From Lycocorax pyrrhopterus obiensis (lineage: Eukaryota > Chordata > Aves > Passeriformes > Paradisaeidae), in assembly GCA_014706295.1 (NCBI GenBank), contig JACSVZ010000015.1, positions 54,991,535-55,055,534 of the forward strand: DNA of 64,000 nt. The letters are read 5' to 3'. How positions within the stretch are numbered: the stretch's first letter is position 1; each line of letters opens with the position of its first letter. The position numbers were made by a program, and so were the translations under genes. Below the pieces are notes generated by a model. That model made no database searches, had not been told where the DNA came from, and worked only from the letters and a program-made list of their open reading frames with translations. Below, in pieces: positions 1 to 13,290 of this stretch.

Positions 1-184
1 CTTCTTCAGAAGGAAACATAAAGAAAAGAATATTGTATAATTGGCACTAACCTCCAAAGAAATTTCACTGATCAGGCAGAAGTGTTGTGCCCCTACAGTG
101 TTAAAGATACCCAAATCCAAGACACTGAGGGTGTCACCCACCTGCTTACAAGGAAAGTATAAGTCTGTATTTTCTCCCTCATAC
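1..184 (-). other. TXNRD1: TXNRD1 intron 3 (partial)
   Basis: Intronic sequence following the donor at 184. No coding potential or repeat recognised. Confidence 0.7.
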
Positions 185-310
185 CTTGGCAGCTGCCAGA
201 CCACCTGAGCCTCCACCAATGACAATGAGATCATAGTCATAGGAATCTGGCACCGGTGTAAGCCCGTTCGCTTCCATTGTTTTCTGAGGATTGTCTTCTT
301 CCTTATGTGC
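185..310 (-). CDS. TXNRD1: TXNRD1 coding exon 3 (FAD-binding start of enzyme core)
   Basis: A 126-base, 42-codon exon in phase 0 at both ends; acceptor TTGTTCAG at 312/311 and donor AAG|GTAT at 185/184. It encodes [20 protein letters not shown] and then the nucleotide-binding stretch ending [10 protein letters not shown]. The internal Met (ATG at 277-275) aligns with the start of the classical 55-kDa isoform and has a strong Kozak context, so a shorter protein could start here. Confidence 0.95.
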
Positions 311-3300
311 CTGAACAAGAGAAAACAAAAAGTATTAGGGAATACTGAAACATCACTCACAGTGTTCAACAATTAGTATTTTCAGTAGCAAATACTGTGA
401 TAAGGGAACATAACTGCATCTGAATTTTCTGAGCTCTGCTTTTAATTAGCTTTAAATTTTGTCTTCCTAATCCATCCGTGAATAGCTCTACACCTGTCAG
501 ATACTGAACTATAAATTTTCTTGTTTGTTGGAGCACTGGGCTTCCTTGCAGAGCTTAGTTTTCCACAACAATGCAAGTGTAGTGCCTCCTCATACTGTAC
601 TTCAGGATGAGATACGTAACTGCTGACACAAGCATTCCATTAATTCATTTTATTCTTTTCATCTGCCCTGGACTTTCCTAATTAGTGTTTTTCCCCTCCT
701 CCTGCATGTATTTGTAGGAAAATACAATAATCCTACGCGACACTACTAATCCACAATAATTACCAGCCTTACCAACGGAATGAACAGAACTGAACGAAGA
801 AAACCATTTCTGAAAACTGCATTTTTGTAATACGCCAGTGTTTATCACTACTTTGGTTTAGCATAACTTTGGTATCAAATGGATCAAGTGTGACCACCAT
901 GGTTTCACAAAAGATTTTTTGTTAAATCACAACTACTACCACAGTAAAACTATCCATTAGTCCTAAAATGCACTTTGACAGCTTATGCCACAAAGAACAT
1001 GGCACTGTCTTCAAATACACTTTCTAAAATGAGCCTTCATACTTCATTTGTGAAACTCTCATTTATGAGGGCTTCAGACCTTCAAGCCTTTGGAGTTGTG
1101 GCAAAATTCTCAATGCCTCTCAAATTGCAGGACAAGATCTGAAGTGAGTAAAGATCAGGATTCCTTAGCTGATGTAAATTGTGAGCATCGACTAAAGTAA
1201 TGAAAAAACTTTTAAGACCAAACCCATAAATTAAGAAACACATACTTTGCCACTTTACAAATACATGTTTCTGTCCACCTAACTTGGTAGAACTTGATTC
1301 AGTACTACTGGAATAGTTGTGGCAAATCAAAGAAAAGAAAACAGCCCAAATAAGTTTCCCTTGTCTTTTCATCTTAATTTTGTTGTTTAGCATTAAACAG
1401 CCCTTTGTACTCAACCCATTCTACTGTTGCCTTCCTCTGAGGTTTGATTAGTGCCTCTCTATAACTATGTCTACCCTACTGACTGATGCCAGTGCAGCCA
1501 TCCCACTGACAAAAATCCCCTATTGCTCAGACAAATTACACAGCAATGTCAGCAGGAATTCTGGCTGTGCATCTGCTTGCAGAAAGTTAAGATTGTAGTA
1601 GTATTACATAACCTCGGGCAGCACGTTAACAGTAGAAACAAAACCTAGAAAACACCTGAGGCTGCTGTGAAAACACCCAAAAATACCTCATTCGCCTTCC
1701 TCTTCTCCTCCTGCTCCACCACCCCAACACACACCCCTACCACTGAACCTACTTGGGGCTTTGGTTCCCTTTTTTCTATTTTTCTAACACAGCCCTTAGC
1801 CAGGATCAAACTTCCTACCGCAATCAGAGCAAAGGGGCATGTATTGTACTATGATATGCAGCTTCACTTCATTTGTATGTAGAGATGTAAAATTAGTGAA
1901 AGGGTGCCATTCTTTTCCAAAGCACACTTTCCTGTTTGCTTAGTGGAAACAGGATGGTGTGAAGCATGAAGGCAGACTGACTCCCCCACAGTCATCAGAC
2001 CCAGCTCCCGAGAATGGTATCTTTATGATGCATATTAAGAAACCATACCAACTTCTCATTTGCTTAGATCACTACTTATACCATGCTACGTTTTTTTTTT
2101 CTCCTTTTAAGAAAAATGCTTTATGTTTTCACATGGATTAAGAAACTTCAGTTTTTATTTCCTACTGTTTGGTTCATTTTTCATTAATTCTTCATAATAA
2201 CTCTTCATGAAAACATATCAAAAGTTTAGATTAGACAAAGTAGATTACAAGCTTCCTCTCTTCCTCCTAGAACCCTGCTCCAAAGCAGCCAGGCTCTTGA
2301 CAAGCTCCACATCCCATTTACTGGGGGAACTTCTTCATGACTATAATCCCATCCTGAGAACAGATTTCCTTCACTCTTCACCCATGAACTACAACTTTTA
2401 CAAGGAAGTCTACATTCTGATTATTTTTCAACGTCAGAACTAAATTACACACTTTGAAATGTATCTCCCCCTACCTTTAAAGTTCTCTCATGATTTCCTA
2501 TTTGCTTCTCCCGTACAGAAACACCTGGCTGGGAAGTTTCTGCCGCTGCTTCGCGCTGCCCTTCTCGCAGCTTTGGGGCTCCCCCTGTGAAATAAAGGAT
2601 AAAATAACTAAGTGTCTGGAGAGACGTCCTTTATGAAGGCTGTGCTCCTCGAGAGAAACTGTCTGGGGGAGTGGCCTGGCGGCTTCATTGCTTCCTCATC
2701 TGTGGCATGTCTGTCCCAGGGGAGCATTTCCTAAGGCAACTCATGACTCATTTGCAACGTTAGGATGACTTGCGATATTTTTCTGTTGAATAAAATCCCA
2801 TGCAGGAGTTGGCTGAGATTTCAGTACCTTTTGCCAATCTAACAATATGCTTGAATCAAAGCAAGGAAATCATATTTCCTGTGGCTAAGCCTGAAACTTC
2901 AGTCTTAAAGGAAAGTGATGACTTTTAGCTTTCTTGCTCAGAAAGTGACATTTAAAGTCTCGTACTTTGTAAACTGAATTAAAAGTTTTTCATTTTCTCC
3001 TGCAGTTAGTTGCCTGGAAACTTCTTTCAGTTCAATGTATTGATAAATGCATTCAAAAGGCTGGAAAAGATCAGTTTTCCTGCTGGTCATAAACAATCTT
3101 ATACATATATATGTATCTCCAGTATAAAAGTTTAAGCATATTAGTGAAAAGGAAAAAAAAAATTTACACACAGTGAAACTTTATTTGATGTGGCATTGAA
3201 AAAGAAAAAAGTGGAAAATCTAATAGTTGATTGGAATCCATCATCAGCTCTGCCTTCCTCCACATAACTCTGAATTATGTTATGCTTAATTTCCAATAAA

Positions 3301-6300
3301 TGGGTCAGCACACAGTTGTTTGTACTTAATCACATACATAGTTTGCACTGTACAACCAGCATTAATTAGCAAACCCTGGCAACGTGTCCATACTTAGAGA
3401 AACAACCATACTGAATGCTATGTATACATTCCTTGGGCACCGAGCCCACAAACCTGAAAAGCATTCACACAAACACAAATGAAAAAAGGCAGTCATTGAA
3501 AACTGGTCTGTAATCTTGTCACCTCTGACTTCTTCTCTCAAACTTGGTGCTAAAATTCCTTTATCTGACAAAGGTTTTGGGAAGAGTACTTTGGTGATGG
3601 TGGTAAAGGGGTTTAAAGACCCCTTTATGCAACAGTTAGCAGTAACATTAGTGATGGATACTACTTTTCCTATTCTAGCTGAGGAACATATGCATGTAAA
3701 AAAAAGAAAAGCAAGACCACAGGTTTTGAACACCCTTCTCAAAGGATAATTTCACAACCTTCACAAAGGATAATTTTTTGCTTCACTATATTATATTAAA
3801 GCTACGGTCCTGTGTGTACCTGAAGCAACAGAAGGAGTATTTTATTCCTGCAAGTCTGAACAATCTCAGGAATGTTCACCTAAAACTGTATCTTCAGTGA
3901 GATAAAAATCTAGCCATTAGACAACGGAGGCACTTATATAAATATCTCTACTTATTTTCAGGTAGATCTGTGCCAGAGGTACCAAGTCTTAGCAATAGCC
4001 CCAAAACCCAAAGGCAACCATAGCCCCTGGCAGAGACTTGAAAGAGTTTGTATGTTGGCTGCCTCTGCTGCTGGGGGCCTCTCCCTTGTTGGTTTGGGCA
4101 ACCTGCTGCAGGCAGGATGACAAAGCAGAAAGTGCTCTGTGTGTCATCAGCTTGCTCTCCATAAAATTCCACCCATTAACGGCAATTGCAATAACCCACA
4201 GTCCTGGTGAATAATCTATACTTTCCAAAAATGATTCAGCAGATATCTTTTTGCAGAGTGAGACTGCTAAAGAGAACCTGATTTGCTCTGGATAACCCTC
4301 AGAGATGTAGCGGTGAGGAAGGCTCTGCCTGGTACGTATCAGCATTACTTCAGCAAGTCTGTAGCAACTCACAGTCACTGCAGGAAAGCCCAGTGAGGCT
4401 CTTGCCCTGCACTACCACTATCTTTTGGTTTTGTTAGCCCAATCTAGGAGGTGGTGGCTGTTGAGTGGCACCTTCCCTATGACCTGCCAAGTGCTCCTTG
4501 ACATGGGGTGAATCAATCTAACCAACCAATACTAAAAAAAGAGACAAGTCTATTCTCTTCCACCACGCTGGTTTTTTCCTTCTTGGTGTCTGCATACTTG
4601 GCACCAGTTCTGGCAGACATCAGACCCATGCATGAGCTAAATCAATTCACTAACCTAGGAGAAAACTAACCCAGGAGAAGAAAGGTTGGGGACAGCTTCC
4701 CACCAGTCTAACAAGCTCAGTCAGCTCAGGGGACAATCCTGTGACCACCACAGCTGGTGCCAGGATGAAGGCATTACTAGACCAGTAGAGAGTAAGAGGA
4801 GGGAGCAACATATCCCTCTGGTAGTGGCAAAACTGCCAGTTTTGCTCAGAACTTGTTAAACCAGAAAAAACCCCCGCCCTTTAAGCCCTGCTTCTTGAGC
4901 AGAGATAAAAAAATACAGTGAAACAACTATGGTATTTTCCATCCATACCCTTCCTTATCGGAAGTCAGTTTCCTCACAAACCAAAGTCCCCCCTGGCACT
5001 GAGGCCTCTGAACTTCTGACTGTTTGTTGTGTAACTCCTGGCTGGGGTGAAAAAAAGGCACAATTGGTTTCAGAAGGCTTTGATCAGGTGGGAACACGAC
5101 CAGCCCAACCCAACAGCTTGGACCAGCTTTGTAAGCAGAACTGCTCCAGGATAAGAATTAACCTTACTTTGCAAAAGCAATCCAGGGATCCCACCAGCTA
5201 CAGAGGCAGGACACGGACACCCATGGAAAGCACTTGCCCTTCAACTACTCACTTTGAAGGTCTAGAAGGCCTTCTAGAAGGTCTCCACTGATTTACCTAG
5301 ACTTTCTGTATCACACAGAGGAACATTACCAACAAGAACAAACTTCACATTTTCACAAACTATAATTTAAAAAATAGTTGTCTCTACTCCAGGAGTTCAG
5401 AAGACGCCTCTAAATTTGTAATGTTTCCGAGCAAGCGCGTATCTTATTTTACAGCTCTATCTTCAGGCATCTGGGAAGTATAGGCTATTTCAGATGACAA
5501 TGAATATTTACCTTACATCCAAGTGAACTTTTTAGGTGGAGAAATTTTCAGGTTTTCCTTCTTCTAGATTAGCTCATTTCTGCACTATCCTCATAGGTCA
5601 CTACCTCCCCTATTGCGCAAACTCAAACATTTGGTAGTGACAGCAGCAGAGCCATTACCTCATACAGATTACCAGGGGAAAATCCCAAGCCTTTAAAATA
5701 CACACCTCCAGCCTGGACCATAACACAAATGCACACTGAGAAGCTGCCTTGCAATCAGCTGAACTGACAAAACTGAGAGGAAATGGAAGCCTGCAGCTTT
5801 GCTGGCATGGTGTCATTTGCTTTGCCTACTAAATTGTCTTTGCCCCAACTACGAGTTTTCTCACTTTCACTCTTCCAGTTTTCTCCCCAGCCCACCAGGG
5901 AGGAGTGAGTGGAGCTGAGCTGCCAGCTAGGCTCTCAAATCCAAAACCCACCAAGCTTTAAAACTTGACTAGCAAGAGAGTAAAGCGCAATTTCCTAAGA
6001 AATCAGAAGTTCTCCAAACTATGTTATTGCTTATATTTGCTGTGAAGCCCTTTAACTGTATTCTTGTTAATGCCCTTTTCATAGCTAAGAGCTTAAAACT
6101 TCTTCCATTTAAATAAGGGATTGCTTGAATGGGATCAACATCAAGCACAATGTGGAATAATTGAACTTTGCAACGAGTCGAAGCAAGGGCTCTACTTTGT
6201 CAGATTTCGGTTAGCAGAGTCCTGACAGTGGTACATAGTCCTACTCCAAAACACCTATTTCCTTCATGAAAATATAAACTCGTTGTTTTTACCACAACTA

Positions 6301-9300
6301 TTTGAGTACAAAAAGCATCTAAAGTAAATTCCGTAGAGTGGGAAAACGTATAGATACAAACGTTCTTCTGGGAACTTTCCAACCTAAGTGTTGAGTTCTC
6401 TAAGACAGAGGAGAAAAAAACCCTCATCATTCTCAGCCTAACAAATGTAATTAATGCATGAAAAAGGCAGAAACCGGCAGAAAGCTCAGCAGCACAGCAT
6501 TCTCAAAGGACAGTAAAAATCTACTGACAACTGTTAATCTAACCTCTGCATAGCAGGACAGGAATTACAAAACCAAGACAAACCAAAGAAAAAGTACTGA
6601 CAGAGGAATGACGAACGCCAGATCAAATAAAAGACAAACTTTCAAGTGACATCCATCTGAGGGCCTGAATCAAAGCTCTCTATACACAGTGGAAAAGTTC
6701 CCACTCAAAAAAAGACATTAAGTGACAAAATTCACCCTTTCAGCTTAATTTTCCAATGAACATCTGGGGACCGACTCAACAACTTCCTCTAATCTGCTTT
6801 CCACTCAAGATACGTCAGCACTGCGTTCGGAGGGCTGCAATCCACCACCTTTGCATCCAAGAAGAACCTGGGGCAAGAAACTCAACACTCAAACACCTCC
6901 CTCTCTAACAATCAGCCACGCAAACACCTCCTTCTCTAACAATCACCCACTCAAACTTATAAGCTGTCTCATCCTGTTAGTCTGAAAAAAAGGGGTTCTG
7001 AAATTGGTCTCGGCTTCTAGTTCCTAGCAAAAGAAGTAATTCCTACTTCCATGCATTTGTTTTCCTTTTGCTTTTCTAAGTATTCATGCAGCTACCACAA
7101 AGTCCAACTGCTTTATGAAACGTATTTTACTTTACTGATTTCAGCAGGGACATCATTATACTCCTCGGTTTGTTATGAAAACTCCTACAAGACATGTTTC
7201 TGCCATAAGAATTATGGAACTTTAAATCCCACTCCACCAAGACCTGGGCTTTCTCACAGACTTTCCTAGTAGCACTCTCATCCACAGAAGTTTCTCAGCA
7301 GTATCAGACAGTGGGTACTTGCCCTCGAAAGTCTTCAGCCATTCCTCATTTCTCATGTAATTGTTTACAGTAAACTATACAGGAATTAGCCAGGTTGCTC
7401 TAATTAGCATTAATAGGGATGTTTTCTGTGAGCATAACATCACATGCTGACCTCAAGTATTTCTAGAACATCTACAATACAAACTCTGTTGGCTTTAACA
7501 GAACAAACTGTACAAATTTAACAAAAGTAAATTTCAGATTCTCTCTTCCTCAGTAAAAGGCAGCCAATCTTAAATTAATTATGTATCTTTGACCACTTTC
7601 ATCTTCCATTTTATTTCATCGCGAACTAAATGAAGTAGGTTATGGAATACTTAATATAAAACTTGTCTGCCTCTGGAACTGTGGTAAAAGCTACACTATC
7701 TCATATAATGATTTATATGCAATCTTTATGGAAAATATCATCTTACAATACCAGTAATTTTACCATAGATTTTTGTCTATTTCCTTCAAAAGTCACTGTT
7801 GCTTTGGGATTTACCCATATTAGTTAATACTTTGTCTAATCTAAATCAAAACAAAGGAAGCTGAGTTCTGGTATAACTACCTGTAAGTGTATCACGCTCA
7901 CAGTGCCATCCATACTGGCTCACCCTTTATTTCGGATGACCTGAAAGACCCAAGCTTCCAGACTTTTCTTCTTGAAATTCCTGCGGCCAACACAAACCTG
8001 TGGTTCCCACAAACTGTGATTAATACTCCCATGCTACCTTTTTTTTATTCCTAGTCAGTAAATAAACAACTCTCTGACACGAGGAGGCAGCATCATCAGC
8101 CTCACTTGAATAAGTGTGGCACCTGAGGCGAGAGAGGTAAAACAGTACTCAGCAGGGATGAAACAGGATCTCCTGGTGCTGGTGCCATTCATTAGTCCCT
8201 ACTGCCACTGGCCATGCCTTTATTGTTTCTACCACAACTGAAGCCATTTATTCATTCCCACACATCTCTTTGTAATCAGGCTTGCATTTGAGTCATAGAG
8301 AACATAAAAAATGGTGGAAAACAACTCACACACAATCAGGTTTTTTGTCAAACAACCCAATATTAAAATTGAACACGGATAAAGGAAAACAAGTTATTTG
8401 CAGGTAATCTCCCAGTAAGGGCATGAAATTTAAGGCAGGTACAACACCATGGCAAGTACTTGGGTACTTGGCTCAGAAACCTGTGATTATTTTTTCCCCT
8501 CCAAGTGGGGCTTTTTTAAGAGGCGAGGAAAAAACCCAGATATTTTAATCCAGAGTAATCAAAGATTCTTGGTTTTGAAAAACAAAAGGACTTAAGTGGA
8601 ACAATTCAATCCTGCTTGTAGCAGCCCAGCAAACAATGACACAGCATTTCTGCAAGGAGAGGGAAGCAGCACAGCCTAACAGGTCACTCACTGCCCTCTG
8701 AACTCTCCTGCCACCAAAGCGATCCGACAAACCAACCCGATGCACACGGCCCTGACAAAGGTCTGGCAGAGAATGGTTGTGAAGGGTGGGTGGAAAACAA
8801 CAAATACCTTTACACCTGTGAGCCAGAATTTCCGTGAAGTGCTTGCTTTGTGTCAGGCTGTGCAAACAACGGAGGAGACAAGGAAGTTAAGAGCTTCCTT
8901 CCCACCATACTGGGGATGCAATGCCAGGACACAGGAGAGGTGACCATGTCAAACAGCACTTTCTTCCTTGAGCATCTGACTCAACAAGCAAAACAGGCAA
9001 CTTTGCTAGAACAGAAGATAAAATGAGATGGTATCTCTGTTCACTTGGTAAAACCAGTTCATTAGCAGATTCTTAAGAAAAGCTAGGACTACACTAGACT
9101 AAGCCACTACTATTTTCTATGGAAATAAAAGTATTTGCATGCTCTACTTACTTCCTCTCTTTGCATTTGTATCTCTTTTATGCAAATGACAGTGCTGGGT
9201 CAGATAGGGTTGTAACAGCCAAAAATCATGGGGGGTCACACAATTCTATAGAGTTTACCATAAACGAATCCCATTACATACTCAATACTACAAGGCACAA

Positions 9301-12300
9301 AGAGTACATATTGGAAAGGCAATATGCTAAGGAAATCAACAGCTGTGAAATTTTTGGAAGAAAAACAGCAGGAAAAACCAAACTGAAGATAAGGAAAAAG
9401 AGAGGGCATCAGATATAACCAGGCAAGTTAGGGGATGGTCCTGCAAGGAAGACCTACAATGTGATACTGCATTCAAAAAAGGAAGTTATTTAAAAGTGTG
9501 AATGAGGAAAGAAATGAACAAGCAATGGAAAAAAAATACAAGAAATACATGAGTTGAGCTATATACTGGAAGGCAGCTGCATGACAACAGGCAGGTATCA
9601 AAAAACAGATATCAAAAGCAGGGGAGGTGTTGTAGGTAAAACATTCTCAGGAGATAGCAGTGGTAAAGAAAAAGGAGAATAAGTTACCAATTCAGTATAC
9701 TAAGTAAGCCACAGTGCACAATTTTATCTGGTATTTGGTTTGTCTTCTACAAGCACAATCAAAACAGAAACAAGACACCCTACCAAAGAGTGACTGAGAT
9801 GGGCTTAATGGAGGAACAACCTTCAGACAGGAACAAGCACTGGAGTTTTATCTCCAAAGTTTTGAAAGTAGAGAAACCATAAAGATGGACTGGAAAAAGG
9901 AGATAAATAGCACACACTGTTGAGGGCCAAGCACCATTTCTGTTACCAGCAGAAATCAAAAGGGTGGCATAATTATTAACAAGGGTAGAGGAAGTACATG
10001 GGCATCCATTAAGTCACATCCAGGATTTGAGTCCACTCTACTTTTCTGCACAAAGAGTGCTATGACACATCTGTTATTGCCACCTGAGCAACTCACATGT
10101 AAATTATACGGTCAACACATTTCCAGGAAATACTGCAAAAGTAAAAATATTTGGGGCCTCATTACTCAGACACCACATGTAAATGTCAACACAACTTAAT
10201 CACCATTGGTGTTTGCACTCCAGCATAGAATTAGGACCACCAAAGTGGATCCCCTGTTACTCCATCTCACGGTTATGCTGCATTCAGAGGCTCTCATATT
10301 AGCACTAAAAATGAGGAACAATTAAGTTAAAACTACTTTGCTAACTCACTTTGTAGAATCCAACCCAAATTTCATTCCCAGTCTACTTTCCAGGCCCACC
10401 AGTGAGCGTGTCCTGAGTGCCCAGTCCTGAAAGAAGCTGAGCAGCTTCAACTTAAAGTCAAACCAAACTAAAACACAGCCACTCATAACATTCAACTATG
10501 ACAGTCTGGGATGAAAAAAAGCAGCAGTTGATGTAATAACCAGGTAGAGTCCCACAGAAACAAATACTACATTTTATAAAGCAAAAGCTGCAACCCAGGC
10601 TATCTTAATTCTGAGATGTGTAAGTTTAGTCTCTTATTGCACAGTTTTTAATCTTGTCCTCAATCCTTTCCGCAGTAAAATGCCTGTTTATAATACAGAA
10701 AACTAGGTGTGGAGATAATTTAACAAAAAAATCAGGAAAAGAAATCTCTTCTGAGTTACTTCCAATTTTCATACCTTTACATTCACAAAATGTCATAAAT
10801 ACTGCACGTGCAAAATCCAAGTGTTGATGTAAACTGAATGCTATTTGAAGACTGATAATAACCTTTTTGAAAGTACAAACTAAGGGCAAGGGAATGTATT
10901 TAAGAGCTTTGTTACGCAAACTATATATAAGCACCTCATCTTAATATTTTTACTTTTTCCTGTGCTAGGCACCTTTTTATCTTTGCCAGTTTTGTTCATT
11001 GCCAGCTTGCTACCGCTTATTTTTTTAAACATTTTTAGATCTTACAGTGAATTAGTAACTGAATTTATTATTGCCATTGATAAAAATATGGAAGGGTAGG
11101 AAAAAATCCAGAGAACAAATAAGAAATTCTTACAGCTACCAACAGCCCAATTTCTTTCTCCTACTACAAACATAAGTTTAAATATACTTTGTCCAAGGGA
11201 CATATATAGACATTAAAACAACTCTACTGCTTGGTATGACCTACTATACAAAAGGGTTCATTTTAGATTGTTCATGTTTTAGAGTCAGTTAAACAATGAG
11301 TAATTAGCTTATTTGGATTATGTTTCCATTTTAATGTAAATTACATACCTCTAGTCAAATTTCTGTAATTATTTTTTTGCTTCAATCTCCTATTTAAGTT
11401 CTTCAACAAGACTCACAACTCCCCTCATCTCTTGTCCTTGACGGACACTAAAAACTTTGATGTGTTCCTTTGGGAAATGGACATTGGGTTTCAGATAATA
11501 ATTTACTCATACGCAACTATCCCAGAAGCAAAGCTGCCTTGATGCTGAAATATAAACTTTGTCCCACAGTTTAAACCAACCTTCCTGGAGAATTACTTTA
11601 AGATGCTGCCAGAGTTGTAGAATAGGCAACAGGGAGCAGTAATGTCTTAAATTGAAAAACCAGAGATACAGTAAAGCATATAAACCAAAGCCCAAACAAC
11701 ATGTTCTTTTAAGTCATGTAGCCTAAATGAGTCAGCTTCACAAGGCTGAAAAAGCTTGTTAAGATGCAGGTTTCATTTCTGAGTTTATGCCAGCAGATAT
11801 ACTGTTGGCCAGAGAAATCAGGTTTGGGTATAACTCCAGAGCAGCTCACTCTGCCCCAGACTCTGTGCTACCACACCTGCACAGCCTTCAGTATCTGATT
11901 TAAAACTAAATTATAACATGGTAGTGACAGCATTAGGCAAGGGAACTGGTGTCAAGTCACAGCACTGTCCTGAAACTACAAGGACAACTGGACTCTCTAG
12001 ACAGTGGTTATGAGAGTTTTCTTTTTTTTATATTTTCTTCCCCATTCCTTCCTCTTATGATCAAGGAACATCCAGTGCTTCCAATGTTCAGACTGGAGGA
12101 GTTTATGTTGGTATAATTGAAAGATACTAAGCAATATGGAGCCATAACAATAAGCCTATTTCAAAAACCTTAACTGTTATAAACCTCATCTTTGTATTTG
12201 CCAGCTCCTGCTGTGCCTTATGCAAATTCTTACTGCACAGGCATCTTTATTTTTTGTTTGCCAAAGTTCTGACAATTTCCAGCCTGCATAATAAGACTTA

Positions 12301-13285
12301 AAATATCATATAACACCTTAAAGCTCCCAAGGTGGTTTTCTGTCAATGTTCTCAAATTACTGCATGTATAAGAACATCTTTAAAAACAGTCCCCTTTCCC
12401 AAGGATTTGGTAGAGCTGAAGACACTCCTACAGTAGTACATGCTCAATGAAGTACTACATCCTAAGAGTGCCTTTTCATTTAGGCAGAACTGCTGCTGCT
12501 CAGCACCAGATGTAAGCATAGGTTCATTTTCAGGCGTTCATTACTTCGAGCCCATTATTTATCTCCTTTCATCGGGTTTTATAGAGCCGGTGAGAGCACA
12601 GTTAATGCTATGCCCAAGGAGGATCTCAGGCAGACTGACGAGCTACAGAGCAGTCAGCTGAAACACAAACATGCCCGCTCTGTCGTGGGAAGATGCCTCA
12701 ATCCTGGTAGGCAGAAATCAGCTCCATAGACCAGAGGGCCATTCAACTTCCATCTAACTCCAAATCGTGTTCCTAACTCCAAACCTTGTTCCCTCCTCAG
12801 CACAGACATCCGTCAGGCCACGCTGTGGCACGCCCCAGGGCCGGGGTCCCATACCCAGCATCGCCCTGCGCTGCCGCGAGCGGGACGATGCGCACAGCCT
12901 GCCCAACAAAGTCACTGAGGGGACGGCCGGGCGGCAGAGGCCGTGCTTGGGAACAGGTAACCAGCAAAGCGGGGGACCCACGGGCACCCTGCTGAAGGCA
13001 CAGCGAAGTTGTTCTGCAGCGCGGTACCCCCGCGGGGCGCCCGGCCGCCAGCACGGGAGGGAGTCCCAACTCCGCCTTCCCGGCTGTTTCACAGGGAAAC
13101 CGGAGCCGGTCCCTTCGGCCGCCCCCCCGCCCCGCCGCGCCCGGAGCCCACCAGGTGCGAAGCGCTGCCAGGCAGGTGCTGTCCGCCGGCAGCCCCTGCT
13201 GCCTACCTGCCGGGCGCCGCCGCTCCGGGGGCGCGCTGCCGGGCGCCTGCCGCACCGCCTGGCTCTTCCGCAGGGTGCTGCCCAT
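185..13285 (-). CDS. TXNRD1: TXNRD1, thioredoxin reductase 1 (5' part; first three coding exons)
   Basis: Cytosolic FAD/NADPH selenoenzyme that reduces thioredoxin. Only the 5' end is here: coding segments 13285-13207, 2584-2475 and 310-185, read on the minus strand. Phases fit exactly: exon 1 gives 26 codons plus one base, exon 2 starts with the two completing bases, and exon 3 is in phase 0. The third exon encodes [20 protein letters not shown], the FAD-binding GxGxxG-type fold that starts the enzyme core, which identifies the gene. The preceding exon resembles the end of the glutaredoxin-like extension of mammalian TXNRD1 long isoforms (IGxHxxTLKA at the exon junction). The start at 13285 has a strong Kozak context (GCGCCATGG) and lies in a CpG island. 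An internal ATG at 277 (AACAATGG) matches the start of the short classical isoform. The redox centre, selenocysteine and SECIS lie outside the window. Identity is sure; the long N-terminus is inferred. Confidence 0.9.
311..2474 (-). other. TXNRD1: TXNRD1 intron 2
   Basis: AT-rich intron between coding exons 2 and 3. Short open frames here (for example 1082-1414) lack family resemblance or supporting splice structure. No repeat family was recognised. Confidence 0.7.
2475..2584 (-). CDS. TXNRD1: TXNRD1 coding exon 2 (degenerate glutaredoxin-domain remnant)
   Basis: A 110-base exon between acceptor TTTCACAG and donor AAG|GTAGG. Of the three frames only one is open throughout, and it is the frame demanded by both neighbours. 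The peptide contains [13 protein letters not shown], then IGNHERTLK at the 3' end. Human TXNRD1 long isoforms have AAETDLPVVFV...IGGHGPTLK at the same place and with the same exon junction, so this is the last glutaredoxin-domain exon, strongly diverged. The glutaredoxin active-site exon was not found upstream. Confidence 0.75.
5261..5278. repeat. 18-bp perfect palindrome
   Basis: TCTAGAAGGCCTTCTAGA is self-complementary. It lies in TXNRD1 intron 1 and is followed by a further partial copy (AGAAGGTC). Confidence 0.8.
5815..5930 (+). mobile_element. LTR 3'-end fragment (bird endogenous retrovirus)
   Basis: The stretch from TTTGCTTTGCCTACTAAATT through CGAGTTTTCTCACTTTCACT to GGAGGAGTGAGTGGAGCTG matches the 3' part of a common avian LTR as I remember it, including the run of TTCTCCCC before the purine block. 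The terminal GGTTAAACC...CA part is missing. It is non-coding. Family identity is from memory and was not searched. Confidence 0.55.
6890..6951. repeat. 31-bp tandem duplication
   Basis: Two adjacent units, each starting CAAACACCTCC and containing CTCTAACAATCA, at 6890-6920 and 6921-6951. They differ at only a few positions. Intronic, with no known function. Confidence 0.85.
13207..13285 (-). CDS. TXNRD1: TXNRD1 coding exon 1 (start exon in CpG island)
   Basis: Begins [16 protein letters not shown] and ends in a consensus donor CAG|GTAGGC at 13207/13206. It contributes 26 codons plus one base. The next exon supplies the two missing bases in an open frame, which supports this choice of start and donor. 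The peptide is basic and low in complexity, with no recognisable domain and no CxxC. An alternative 5' exon or promoter cannot be excluded. Confidence 0.65.
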
Positions 13286-13290
13286 GGCGC

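Larger units (their letters stand above)
2585..13206 (-). other. TXNRD1: TXNRD1 intron 1 (~10.6 kb)
   Basis: Long first intron. It holds an LTR 3'-end fragment near 5815-5930, an 18-bp perfect palindrome at 5261-5278 and a 31-bp tandem duplication at 6890-6951. Otherwise it is AT-rich with no exon I can support. I looked for an exon carrying a glutaredoxin CxxC active site in the minus-strand reading frames and found none. Confidence 0.6.
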
